From Salvator merianae (taxonomy: Eukaryota; Chordata; Lepidosauria; Squamata; Teiidae): DNA of 64,000 nt. Positions 32,946 to 42,103 of this stretch are shown here, piece after piece; position 1 is the first letter of the stretch, and each line of letters opens with the position of its first letter. The DNA lies in the NCBI GenBank assembly GCA_003586115.2, contig QVOM02000103.1:4813837-4877836 (forward strand), read 5' to 3'. Below the pieces are notes generated by a model. The model saw only the letters and a list, made by a program, of their open reading frames with translations, ran no database searches and was not told where the DNA came from. Position numbers and translations under genes: made by a program.

Positions 32946-33383
32946 GGGACCTCTTTGCACTTGATACTAGTGCTTCTGCATTTCATGGAGTTCCTGTAGA
33001 TTGGGAACAGACTACAATTGCTCCTAATTGTTATCTGCTGTGGAGCATGAAATCATGCTTCTTAGCTGTACAGAGAACAGCTGGACTGCTCTTTGTACCC
33101 ACTTCGCACCCGCTTCTGAATGTGAATGCAGAGCAGTGCAGAGTGGTGCCTGCACCTGAGCTGTTACATGGTTGCTGGTGGCCATGGCAGTGGCCAGAAG
33201 TTTCCAAGCCACTGCCATGGCACAGGACACCAACAGGATGCCAGCATGCACACTGTGAATGATGGTATCCTTCTGCTGGTCTTTACCAAGGCCTCACAGT
33301 GTGGACGGTTGACGCATGCAAGGTCTGTTCACCATAGAACAGGATAATTATTCTGTTCCATGGTGGAAAGTGTGAAAAGGCCC
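32946..33383. mobile_element. Probable Harbinger-like MITE
   Basis: Left end GGGACCTCTTTGCACTTG and right end GGAAAGTGTGAAAAGGCCC are imperfect inverted repeats of the GGGCC…GCACTT type. Inside the right end, GAACAGGATAATTATTCTGT forms a palindrome with a TAATTA centre, as in the hairpin-rich family. No clear 3-bp duplication was found. Confidence 0.5.
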
Positions 33384-34016
33384 TCAGACTGCTTTTAAAT
33401 AGTCAGTGTAGCATTCAGTGGTATGCTTGATCAGTGGTTCATGTGTGGACAGCACACAAGTCTGTTATACCACAGTCAAGACACCTAGCACCATTTTACT
33501 GGGCACCCAGAAGTGAAATTGATAGTATGCTGCTTCTGGGCATCTGTCCCAAACCAGCAATTTTTGAGGCTGACAACTTTTGTTCCTGACCTCCCAAGCT
33601 GGGCAAGGATGGTGTATGGTCCTAAGCATGTGTCACTGGTAGCTCAGCACATCATGCACCAGTTTACTTTATTCGTACTAGTATAGCGCCACCCATGCCT
33701 TATGTAAAATTCTTAAGATTCTCATTTGCCTCTGCATTCAACTGGCAGAGGCTGACTTCCAGCTCCACATCTGGCTGCCAGCACAGAATGAAATCTTGAG
33801 CTCAGGTGTGCTAGCAACAGATTTTTCTAGACCAGAACTGGTGGGATATGTTGCACTGCCAGCAGATAGTATGGGACCTGATAAGCAAGAGGCTGGGTTT
33901 AACACCAACACAGACACAGTCTTTTTTCTTTGAAAGCTGAAGATTGTATCTAGAATTGACTCTTGAGGAAGAATCTAAAATATGTCCATCATACTATGCT
34001 GACTGAGTCTAAAAAC
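33384..34016. other. No recognised feature
   Basis: Mixed composition; no terminus or exon recognised. Confidence 0.35.
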
Positions 34017-34355
34017 TAGAAATCTGCAAATTTCAGCGTGTGAATAGTTTGTGTTCAAAGCTGTTTGCATCTAACTGAAAATACCATTGTTAAAATATCC
34101 AGAAATTTGATCCAACTGAACCAGTCCCTCACTCAGCAGCATAAACAATTTTATTGAATAGTTCATAGTTGCTATGTTTTTGCCCTTTAAAATGGCATTT
34201 TTTAATACAAAGCATATTTTGTTTTGTTTTTGTTTTCAAACAAATTTGAAATTGAACACGGTTTGTTTGATTAAAGGGTTTGCTGTCAAGCCGAACAAAT
34301 TGGTGCTTGATTTGATTTGAACCAAATACACAATTTTGATTCCTGCACATCTCTA
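34017..34355. mobile_element. hAT-like MITE, 339 bp, 8-bp target duplication
   Basis: Left end TAGAAATCTGCAAATTT and right end TTCCTGCACATCTCTA. Flanking octamers CTAAAAAC (34009-34016) and GTAAAAAC (34356-34363) match at 7 of 8, typical for hAT. The interior has TTTGAA/TTCAAA blocks and no ORF of known type. Confidence 0.7.
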
Positions 34356-34595
34356 GTAAAAACATGTATAGATTTCAACAATAAAACAAACATCAAACAC
34401 TCTATCCATTTTCCCTCCATTATGCCTAATTTTACAAACATATCATGCCTTGTGGTATCTCCTCTTTTCCTCCAGATAAAAGCATCCATGCATCACAGTG
34501 GCATGTTTTAACATATATAAAAAAAAATATTAGCTTTGTATTAAGCTGAGATTCCCAAACTATTTTGCATCTCTAGATTCATGTCCTTCTGATGT

Positions 34596-34847
34596 GAGCC
34601 AGTTTGGCCTTGTGATTAGCATGTCAGACTCTTATCTGGAACTCTCCCGGTTCGAGTCTGCACTCTGCATGAAGCCAGCTGGGTGACCTTGGGCTTGTCA
34701 CAGCTCTGTTCTGAGTTCTCACAGCCTCACCTACCTCACAGGGTGTCTGTTGTGGGGAGAAGAACAGAAGGTTTGTCAGCTGCTTTGAGTCCCTTCAGGT
34801 GAGAAAAGCAGGGTACAAAAAACCAACTCTTCTCTCTTCTTCTTCTA
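34596..34847 (+). repeat. tRNA-derived SINE with LINE-like tail and TTC-rich end
   Basis: The head carries a polymerase III A box (TTGGCCTTGTGATTAG region, 34604-34620) and a B box GGTTCGAGTCT (34649-34659). The body AGCTGGGTGACCTTGGGC and CCTCACCTACCTCACAGGGT is characteristic of a widespread squamate SINE. The tail TCAGCTGCTTTGAGTC…GAGAAAAGCAGGGTACAAA has the same 3' module as the SINEs at 1-160 and 41594-42035, followed by CTTCTT repeats. It is probably transcribed only as a retrotransposon relic. Confidence 0.85.
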
Positions 34848-36880
34848 TCAGCATACTTAAAAGTACAGCTTGTGTTACAGGAAAGGTTTAGAGTTACTCT
34901 TATTTGCTCTCAGCACCAGTTTTAAACACAGTGTTTTAGACAGATTGTTGTGGAAGAGTTACATTCCTAGCTCATGCTCCAATTGCATTTTTGGTATGCT
35001 ACTGAGAAATCAGATGGTTCATCTCATGAAAAAAAGATAAGTAAATAAATTAATAATAGTTATAACAACAACTACATAAACTGACTTGTAAACCAAATCC
35101 TACAATTCCTTCTACTGCTTCAGTGCACCTGGAACCTGTGAGCGCAGCAAAAAATCTGAACAATGATTCACCTTTCACCTTTGATCCCTGTATACCTTGG
35201 CTTGCTTACATGTCAGATCAAAGGGTGATTTGCTGCCCTGTAGGAGGACCAAAGATGTACAGCAAATCACTGTTCAGCCTTTCTGCTGCATCCATGGACA
35301 TCAGATACTGCTGAGTTAAAATGTTCTTATTAGGAGTCATACTGTCAGCATGCCTTGTCACAGAGATCTCCACTCTAGTAAAGCATGTGTTTTGTCAGCT
35401 TCCCAAGAACATTGTTTTACAGTTATTGTATTAATATAATACAAAAAGTAATTCAAAATTGTACTTCTGTTATTTAATATACTGAAAACGAGTACATGGA
35501 AACAAGTGACAGACCAAAAGAGGATGAGAACACATACTGCTGATATTTATATAGTCATACTCTATCACAGCAATAAAATGTGATTTTTTTTCTGTCTTAT
35601 ATACAGACTAACATTTTAAATTGTGGTAATAAAACCAGGTTAGAGTGGAGTTCTTTTTTTAAAAAACTCCATTCCAGTGACCTAATAAAATAAAAAGACA
35701 GTTTGGTTCATTTTGTTAATAAATAGTTTTTATTTCTAGTATAAGAATATCTTCTACTAGAGTGTTTATTGGGGATGTTTATTCCCTGCTTATTAACAAA
35801 AGCTATTACAACGTGTTTAAATGCAATAGATCTAGGCAGGGCTTCCTCATTTGTCAGTCAATGATTCTTGGTTCCCAGCAGTGGGCGCATAAGATTTATT
35901 TGGGAGAAGGGGCAAAGGTGTTTATGAGCATCTCTCCGGACCTCAGATGTTCTAATTATCACTCAGTTGCTGAATTTCTGGCCACAGCAGGCCTTATAAG
36001 AAGCAATCCTTCCTCAGAAATTACAATTGAGGGTGCCAGATGTTCTTCCCCCTGATAGGGCAGGCCTTTGTTAACTAGATTTCTGCTGCTGTCTCATAGA
36101 TTCTGGGTTCAGTGATACAGACTACAAAATTCAATGCTTCTTAACTTTAATGTCTCAGACTATCTATAGATGTGCTTAGATCTGGCTAACTGGTCTGCCC
36201 ATCAAAAATCTGTTGCATCAAGAACTGAAAACTATTATGTCTCTATTATGCAGCAAAGTGAGGCCAGTTTCCATCACTCAATTAAGATGGAACTTTACTG
36301 CATTTTCAGGGTAAACATGCCCTAAATGTGGCTAATGTTGCTGTTCATACTGCAGTCAACATCCCATGTTGAAAAATCAAGTTATTCTGTGTAACTAGTT
36401 GCAAGTGTGATAGTCCTGCAGGATTGGGCTTCTGTGACAGGCTGATCAACTTGTCCAGCCCTCACAGGTTTTTTCCCCTTTACCATCTACCAATCTGCAT
36501 GCTTGATCCTCCTTCTCCCATTGGTCTTTTCCTAAATCCAAATCCTCTCATCTTTGTATATTTGGAAGCTATAAGAACTCAGAATTAAAGGATCCACATT
36601 TTTAATTATTGCATCAAGGATAAGAATCATGGCATGGGGCTATAGAGCAGTCACCGGGTTAGATCAGCTCCTGGACAAAGCTGTCAGGCCATACTGCCAT
36701 CATGTTCAAACTGAAAGCATTATACATGATGGAAATAAGTCTGCTGTACACATAGCTGGAACAGAATCTGCTGGACTCTGCAGGAATGAAACTGGTGGAC
36801 AAGGTGATGGTTGTACACAGCTGGTCAGGAAAGGGTCCAAGACCTCCTTGAAGTGTGCATGTGCAGCAGCTGCACTGCCA
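34848..36880. other. No recognised feature
   Basis: AT-rich sequence. Frames of up to 99 codons lack recognisable content. No repeat termini identified. Confidence 0.35.
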
Positions 36881-37130
36881 AAATCTGAATATCTAGATAA
36901 ATGGATTTTTGAATATTGGTATGTGTAGTTCTTCCTTTGAAAAATCCAGAGGCCCAGATAAACGGTTTCTTGCATATCTATATTTGTAGTTTTTCTTTAG
37001 AAAAATTCAGATCCAGGATGAATAGATATTTGTATGCCTGTGGTTTTTTTTGTTTTTTAATTAGCAAAATCAAGCTACCTAGATGCATAGATCTTTCCAA
37101 ATAGATCCAGATATCTGTTTTCAGATATCT
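36881..37130 (+). repeat. Degenerate tandem repeat, unit about 61 bp, about four units
   Basis: Units begin at about 36881 (AAATCTGAATATCTAGATAA), 36942 (AAATCCAGAGGCCCAGATAA), 37003 (AAATTCAGATCCAGGATGAA) and 37066 (AAATCAAGCTACCTAGATGC). Each is followed by a GGATTTTTG…TGTAGTTTTTC-like segment. The spacing is 61, 61 and about 63 bp. Divergence between units is high, so it is an old minisatellite. Confidence 0.7.
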
Positions 37131-37580
37131 GGGTATGTGGGTATTCATAGTTCCATATTTAGTTTTCTGGAGCTCCAGATTAGATCAGGGAATTTTTTTT
37201 AAAAAAAGCGAACAGAAAGAAGCCCTTGCAGAAGAATACAAGACAGGTGATGGACACTCTACTGGCATGTTCTGATGAGGGTCAGGGTCTGCAGAAGTTA
37301 GAGCCTGGAGAGCACAGCTTCATCTTGAGCCCCTGTTTTCCCTCTTCAAAAGAGGCCTACACGCTCAGACCCTGCACTCAGTAATCCAAATCTCCATGTT
37401 TACTGAAAGACTAAAGAAAAACAAATGCAAAGTGAGTGCAAAAAGTCCATGCAGAAGGACATAGGCCAGATGAATCTTCTGGCATGGTCCAAGAAGGTTG
37501 AGGCTTATAGTGGTTGAGGTTCAGAGAACAGTTACTCCATCTCAAACTCCTCTTCCCAACACAAAGCAAGACAAAAAAGA

Positions 37581-37633
<53 letters not shown>

Positions 37634-38065
37634 ACCATAGCAATAGAAAAATCAAATAAAAATGAATGAAAGCCATGTTGGAAGGAGGTCAAAGCCATCC
37701 TGTGCCCCCAGTGCAATACAGGTGGCATGCTGCTCATGGGTTGTCATAATTCTCTGCCAAGTTAAGGGACATTTCTCCCCTCTGCACTTCATATACCCAG
37801 TGACATGAATACTTGAGCCTCTGGATTTGCTGGAAGGGTCTTTTTTAATGAAAACAAGTGAACCTCATAAACCACATGCTGTCTTTGATATACTCTGCAG
37901 ACAAAAACAAGTTTTCCTCATGTCCCAACCTACATTTTCAGTGGCATGCATTTTCTAAATGTGGTAGTGAGATTTTTGTGTGGGAACATATGGTTGTCAC
38001 CATGAAAATTCACCTCCTTAACACTTTTATTGCTAGCATGTGCCTGCTTCTGTTTTTATTATATT
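37131..38065. other. No gene recognised; contains a GA microsatellite
   Basis: Apart from the (GA)n tract at 37584-37629, nothing is recognised. The phrases flanking 37212-37300 and 37430-37500 (for example CAAATGCAAAGTGAGTGCAA, GACATAGGCCAGATGAATC) hint at a loose direct repeat. Confidence 0.35.
37584..37629 (+). repeat. (GA)23 microsatellite
   Basis: Uninterrupted GA dinucleotides. The minus-strand LSLSLS frame is an artefact. Confidence 0.96.
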
Positions 38066-38810
38066 GGGCCTTTTCGCACTTGACAGTAGTGAGCGTCAGG
38101 AACGCCCACTAGTGAAGTGCTTTTGCACATGTGGATGCTCGTAGCGACCGGCAGCGGACTTGATTGGCTGCCGATCACTACTAGCGCCAGACAGGAAAGT
38201 AGCTGTCTGAATCCTCACCTGAAGCTCAAAGTGAGCTTCAGGTGAGGATTCATTCGTACCTACCTTTCTTGTCCATGGCGGCGGCCATTTTCTGGGCGAT
38301 CAGCCCGCCCAGCATGCATTGTGTGATCATGTGATCATGCAATGCATGCTGGACAATGGAGTCCGGCACTTCGCACAGGCCCGAATGGGCCTGTACGAGG
38401 CCCCAATGGACCCCACACCGCCGCAATCAGGCCAGGGACACTGGACAAGGCAGCGCTGCTCCCCGTCCGGCGTTCTGGTGCCCGATCACGGGCGTGAATG
38501 TCGGTCGCTGCGGCAGCGGCCTGCAAAACGTCAGGCTACCGGCAAGGCGACCGGGAGGCCCGCGCGGCGCGCCGTGATGATGTCATCACCGCACGGGCCT
38601 CTCGGTCGCTATGGAAGCAGCCTGACGCTTGCTGGCCGCTGCGTGGCGAACATCAGGCCGGATGATGGCGTTTGCACTGGCGAATGCCATTATCCAGCTT
38701 GGAGTCTGCTTTCAGGCCCCATCGTGCAGACAGTGTCTGCACGATGGGGTCTGTTCCACGCTAGAATGTGCTAATTAGCACATTCTAGCATGTGCAGTGT
38801 GAACAGGCCC
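38066..38810 (-). mobile_element. Hairpin-rich Harbinger-like MITE, 745 bp, ATT target duplication
   Basis: Left end GGGCCTTTTCGCACTTG, right end CAGTGTGAACAGGCCC, with ATT on both sides (38063-38065 and 38811-38813). It is inverted relative to the other three copies. Hairpins: 38209-38251, with 20-bp perfect arms and a 3-nt loop; about 38309-38352 (near-perfect CCAGCATGCATTG palindrome); 38717-38749, with 16-bp perfect arms and a 1-nt loop; and 38760-38789, a perfect 30-bp palindrome with a TAATTA centre. A GGCGGCCATTTT (YY1-like) motif is at 38280-38291. GC-rich and CpG-rich, without transposase. Confidence 0.85.
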
Positions 38811-39009
38811 ATTGTCTGGCCTAAATTGAGTCCCAAATTATCTCTGGGCAGAGCTATTGCAGGGGCTGAAAAATACAGTGATAAACATCTTAGTTCCAGA
38901 TCTTTTCTGGATTTTGTCTAAGTGGTTGTTGCAGCAATGGAGTATTCTAGGAATATAGATGTGACAGCTCTGTAAATTTGCCCTCATCAAGTCTACATTT
39001 AGGTTGGGG
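38811..39009. other. Unassigned sequence 5' of the Bov-B fragment
   Basis: No clear homology; may be decayed LINE. Confidence 0.3.
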
Positions 39010-39792
39010 TTAAATAAGCTATGCAAAGAAATAGAAGAAAACAATAGAATGGAAAAGACAAGGAATCTCTTCAAGAAATTGGAGATATCAAGGGAACGTT
39101 TCATGCAAAAATGGCCATAATAAAAGACAGAAATGGTAGGGAACTAGCAGAAAAGAAGAGATAAGAAGAGGTGGCAAGAATACATGGAAGAACTGTACAA
39201 GAAAGATGTTAACATCATTGATAACCACAATGGCATGGTCACTTACCAAGAGCCAGACATCCTGGAGAGTGAAGTCCACTAGGCTCTAGGCTAGTGGAGG
39301 TGATGAAATTCCAGCTCCTAAAAGGTTATGTTAAAGTAATATGCCAGTAGATTTGGAAAACTCTGCAGAGGTCACTGGATTGGAAAAGGCAGGTTTGCGT
39401 TCCAGTCCCAAAGGGCAATGCCAAGGAATGTTCAAATTACCAAACAATTGTGCTCAATTCACACACTAGCAAGGTTTTGCTCAAGATGCTGCAAGCTAAG
39501 CTTCAGCAATATGTGAAACGAGGACTGTCAGAATTGCAAGGTGGTTATATACTCTGGTTTCTCTTCAGATCGTATAAATCTTTTAGAATTGCAGGGTTGT
39601 TTTTGCAAAGGAACTAGAGATCAAATTGCCAGTGTTTGCTGCATTATGGAGAAAATAAAGGAGTCTCAGAAAAACATCTATTTTTGCTTCATTTACTATA
39701 TTAAAATATTGACGGTGCATCGCAACAAACTGTGGCAAGTTCTTAAAAAGATGGAGCACCAGACCACCTTATCTGTCTATTGAAGAATCTAT
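39010..39792 (+). pseudogene. Bov-B (RTE) LINE, reverse-transcriptase 5' segment
   Basis: GAGATATCAAGGGAACGTTT, AGAAGAGGTGGCAAGAATAC, GCTAGTGGAGGTGATGAAAT and CTCAGAAAAACATCTATTTT follow the known Bov-B ORF2 in order. They cover the linker before RT and the first RT blocks. Frameshifts and small deletions, such as the shortened stretch after 39280, make it non-functional. Bov-B elements encode an APE endonuclease-RT and are abundant in squamates. The element is cut at 39793 by a MITE and resumes at 40733 in register (…GAAGAATCTAT / GTTGATCAAGAAGAAACAG). Confidence 0.9.
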
Positions 39793-40732
39793 GAGCCTGT
39801 TCACACTTTGCATGCCAGAATGAGCTAATTAACCCATTCTAGCGTGGAACAGACTCCATCGTACAGACACCGTCTGCACGATGGGGCCTGAAAGCCTATC
39901 TTAGGCTGGCTACTGGCGTTCACGAGTGCCATGGAGACCGCAGCAACTCCCCACACTTGCATGTGCAGTAGGCAATGTGGCTTACCCCTTCGGGCCCATG
40001 CAAGGCCCCAGACAGGCCCACGCCACCGTGCTCGGGCCTGGGATGCCGGCTGGGGACATGCTGTGCCCCGTCCGGCATTTCAGTGCCCGATTGCAGGTGC
40101 AAAGGGTGGCTGCCATGGCAACAGCCTGCAAGCATCAGGCCACTGCCATGGTGACCGGGAGGCTCATGCATGTGCACTGGTCCCCTCACCTCGTAGTGCT
40201 GTCAGGCCACCCCAATTGGGCTGGGCGGGCCCGATCGGGTTGCTGTGGGCCTGATGGGGTAGACCCGATCGCGCTATGGGGGGAGGTGCCCAGTGCACAT
40301 GCGAGAGCTGCATCATCGGTGTGCACACTGCGTGGGCCTCCCAGTTGCCATGGCAGCAGCCTGACGCTTGCAGACTGGCAACCGCCCTTTGCACCTGTGA
40401 TCAGGCACTGAAATGCCAGATGGGCCACAGAGTGGCCCCATCTGATGTCACGGGCTCAATCACAGCGGCGTGGGCCCACACAAAGCGGTAGGCCCCATTA
40501 TCCATCATGCATTGCATGATGGGTGGGCTGATTGGCCAGAAGATGGCCACCACCTTGGAAAGGCAAGTGCTCACTTTGAGCTTCAGGTGAGGATTCAGAC
40601 AGCTATTACCTTGTCCAGTGGTAGTAATGATTGGCAGCGGATGAGGTCCACTGCCGGTCACAATGGCTTCTGCTGGTGTGAACGCGCTTGTCTAGTTCCT
40701 GACGCTCACTAGTTGCAAGAGCAAACAGGCCC
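39793..40732 (+). mobile_element. Hairpin-rich Harbinger-like MITE, 940 bp, TAT target duplication, nested in Bov-B
   Basis: Left end GAGCCTGTTCACACTTTG; right end CAAGAGCAAACAGGCCC. TAT flanks both sides (39790-39792 and 40733-40735). The family modules are in order: a TAATTA subterminal block, the CCATCGTACAGACACCGTCT hairpin (about 39857-39888), a GC-rich centre, a shortened CATCATGCATTGCATGATG palindrome (40503-40521), AAGATGGCCACC (40540-40551) and GAGCTTCAGGTGAGGATTC. It carries longer central sequence than the copies at 18100 and 38066. Overlapping frames of 80-161 codons on both strands reflect composition. Confidence 0.85.
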
Positions 40733-41593
40733 TATATGTTGATCAAGAAGAAACAGTTAAACCGAACATGGTTCAAGATTGGAAAAGGAGCACAACAAGG
40801 CTGAATATTGTCACCCTATTTATTTAACTTATATGCAGAGTATTTCATGTAAAATGCCAGGCTGGATGAATCAAAAACCAAAATTAAATTGCTGGGAGAA
40901 ATACCAACAATCTCAGATATGCAGATGATGCAATCTGATGGCAGAAATTTAAGAAGAATTAAGGTTCCTCTTGATGAGAGTGCACAAGTTGGCTTGAAGC
41001 TCAACATTAAAACAAACAAACAAAAAACACCAAAGATCATGGCATCTGGTCCAATCACTTCCTAGCAATCACTTCCTAGAGGGGGCAGAAATGGAAGCAG
41101 TGTCAGAGTTTATTTTCTTGGACTCAAAAATCACAGCAGACTGTGACTGCAGCCATGAAATTAAAAGACACTTGCTCCTTGGGAGGAAAGCTATGGTAAA
41201 CTGGACTGCAAGCTAAACAGCAGAGAGCTGATAATAGTCCAAATGATTAAATTTATAGTTTTCACAGTAGTAATGTATGGTTTTGAGAGATGGTTCATAA
41301 GGAAGAGGGAGAACCAAAGAATTGACACTTTTGAACTGTGTTGCAGGAAAAGGCTTTTGAGGCTGCCAGGAGATCATATCAGTCAACAGTAAAGGAAATC
41401 AACCCTGACTCTTCATCTGAAGGACAAATACTAAAGTTCAAATACTTTGCCCACAAAATGAGAAGATGGAACTCATTAGAAAATATCCTAATGCTGGAAA
41501 GATTGAAGGCAAAAAGAGAAGGGGACAACAGAGGATGATAGTGTCATGGAAGCGATGAACTTGAGTTTGGACAAACTCCAGGAGCTAGTAGAG
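40733..41593 (+). pseudogene. Bov-B LINE, C-terminal RT region and downstream
   Basis: The sequence ACCCTATTTATTTAACTTAT (RT block), TCAGATATGCAGATGATGCA (the YADD-encoding segment, intact as YADD), ATCATGGCATCTGGTCCAAT and TGAAATTAAAAGACACTTGC matches Bov-B in order up to GAGTTTGGACAAACTCCAGG. Stops and frameshifts are frequent. 41073-41095 shows an extra duplication of AATCACTTCCTAG. The copy ends at an inserted antisense SINE and its final 70 bp lie at 42036-42103. Confidence 0.9.
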
Positions 41594-41671
41594 AAGAAGA
41601 AGAAGAAGAAGAAGAAGAAGAAGAAGAAGAAGAAGAAGAAGAAGAAGAAGAAGAAGAAGAAGAAGAAGAAG
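41593..41671 (+). repeat. (GAA)n microsatellite at the SINE tail
   Basis: About 26 perfect GAA units, the reverse of the SINE's CTT-type tail. Pure purine and prone to triplex formation and assembly error. Confidence 0.95.
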
Positions 41672-41672
41672 G

Positions 41673-41721
41673 NNNNNNNNNNNNNNNNNNNNNNNNNNNN
41701 NNNNNNNNNNNNNNNNNNNNN
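41673..41721. other. Assembly gap (49 Ns)
   Basis: Unknown bases between GAA and GGA repeats. Reading frames that run through it are not real. Confidence 0.99.
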
Positions 41722-41815
41722 GGAGGAGGAGGAGGAGGAGGAGGAGGAGGAGGAGAACTTGGTTTTTATACCCCACTTTTCGGAGGAGGAGGAGGAGGAG
41801 GAGGAGGAGGAGGAG
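41722..41815 (+). repeat. Two equal (GGA)n tracts separated by 26 bp
   Basis: 41722-41755 and 41782-41815 are both 34-base GGA tracts of identical sequence, separated by the SINE segment AACTTGGTTTTTATACCCCA plus six bases. Equal length next to a gap suggests either duplication within the SINE or an assembly artefact. Confidence 0.85.
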
Positions 41816-42035
41816 TATTTTTCGCCTGAAGGCTTACATCTATTTATCTTCCGCATCACACAAAGTGATGCTCCCTATTTATCTACTTGCAATTACTTGC
41901 TTTCGAACAGCTAGGTTGGCTGGAGCTAGAGGCCAGTAGAGGGTGCTCATACCCTCTACACGGCAGACAGGGGCCTTGAACTCTGATCCTCCTATTGAAA
42001 GATCAGTGCCTTAGCCTTCTGTGCCACCAGAAGGA

Positions 42036-42103
42036 CCCAGTGTGCTATGATCCATGAGTTCATGAAGAATTGGACACAACTTAAATAAATGAGCAACAAC
42101 AAC
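42036..42103 (+). repeat. Bov-B LINE 3' terminus
   Basis: GTGTGCTATGATCCATGAG and AGAATTGGACACAAC, followed by AAATGAGCAACAACAAC, is the Bov-B 3' end (…GGTCACGAAGAGTCGGACAC…ACAACAAC). This shows the LINE is complete at its 3' side once the SINE is removed. Confidence 0.88.

Larger units (their letters stand above)
41594..42035 (-). repeat. Sauria-like SINE inserted in Bov-B, with expanded GAA/GGA tracts
   Basis: On the minus strand the head has an A-box-like TGGCACAGAAGGC and a B-box-like AGTTCAAGGCC (about 41960-42035). The body is CCAACCTAGCTGTTCGAAAG…GCAAGTAATTGCAAGTAGAT, and the tail GAAAAGTGGGGTATAAAAAC. A (CCT)n tract at 41782-41815 replaces the tail module seen in the copy at 1-160. 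A second (CCT)n and a (TTC)n tract, with an intervening gap of Ns, form the 3' end. It lies precisely inside the last part of the Bov-B LINE. Confidence 0.8.

Noticed and set aside
34596..34670. A functional tRNA gene
   Set aside because: A and B boxes are present, but the cloverleaf is not complete and the sequence continues into a SINE body and tail. It is a tRNA-derived SINE head.
36881..37130. CRISPR array
   Set aside because: The units are degenerate, contiguous and without spacers, in a vertebrate genome. It is a minisatellite.
38319..38774. 151-codon ORF and other frames in the hairpin-rich MITEs (also 18209-18813, 39920-40661, 62518-62887)
   Set aside because: Frames appear on both strands of palindromic, CpG-rich sequence and differ between copies of the same family. 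No transposase motif.
41488..41914. ORFs of 122-123 codons with poly-Lys, poly-Glu, poly-Phe or poly-Ser
   Set aside because: They run through GAA/GGA microsatellites and 49 Ns.
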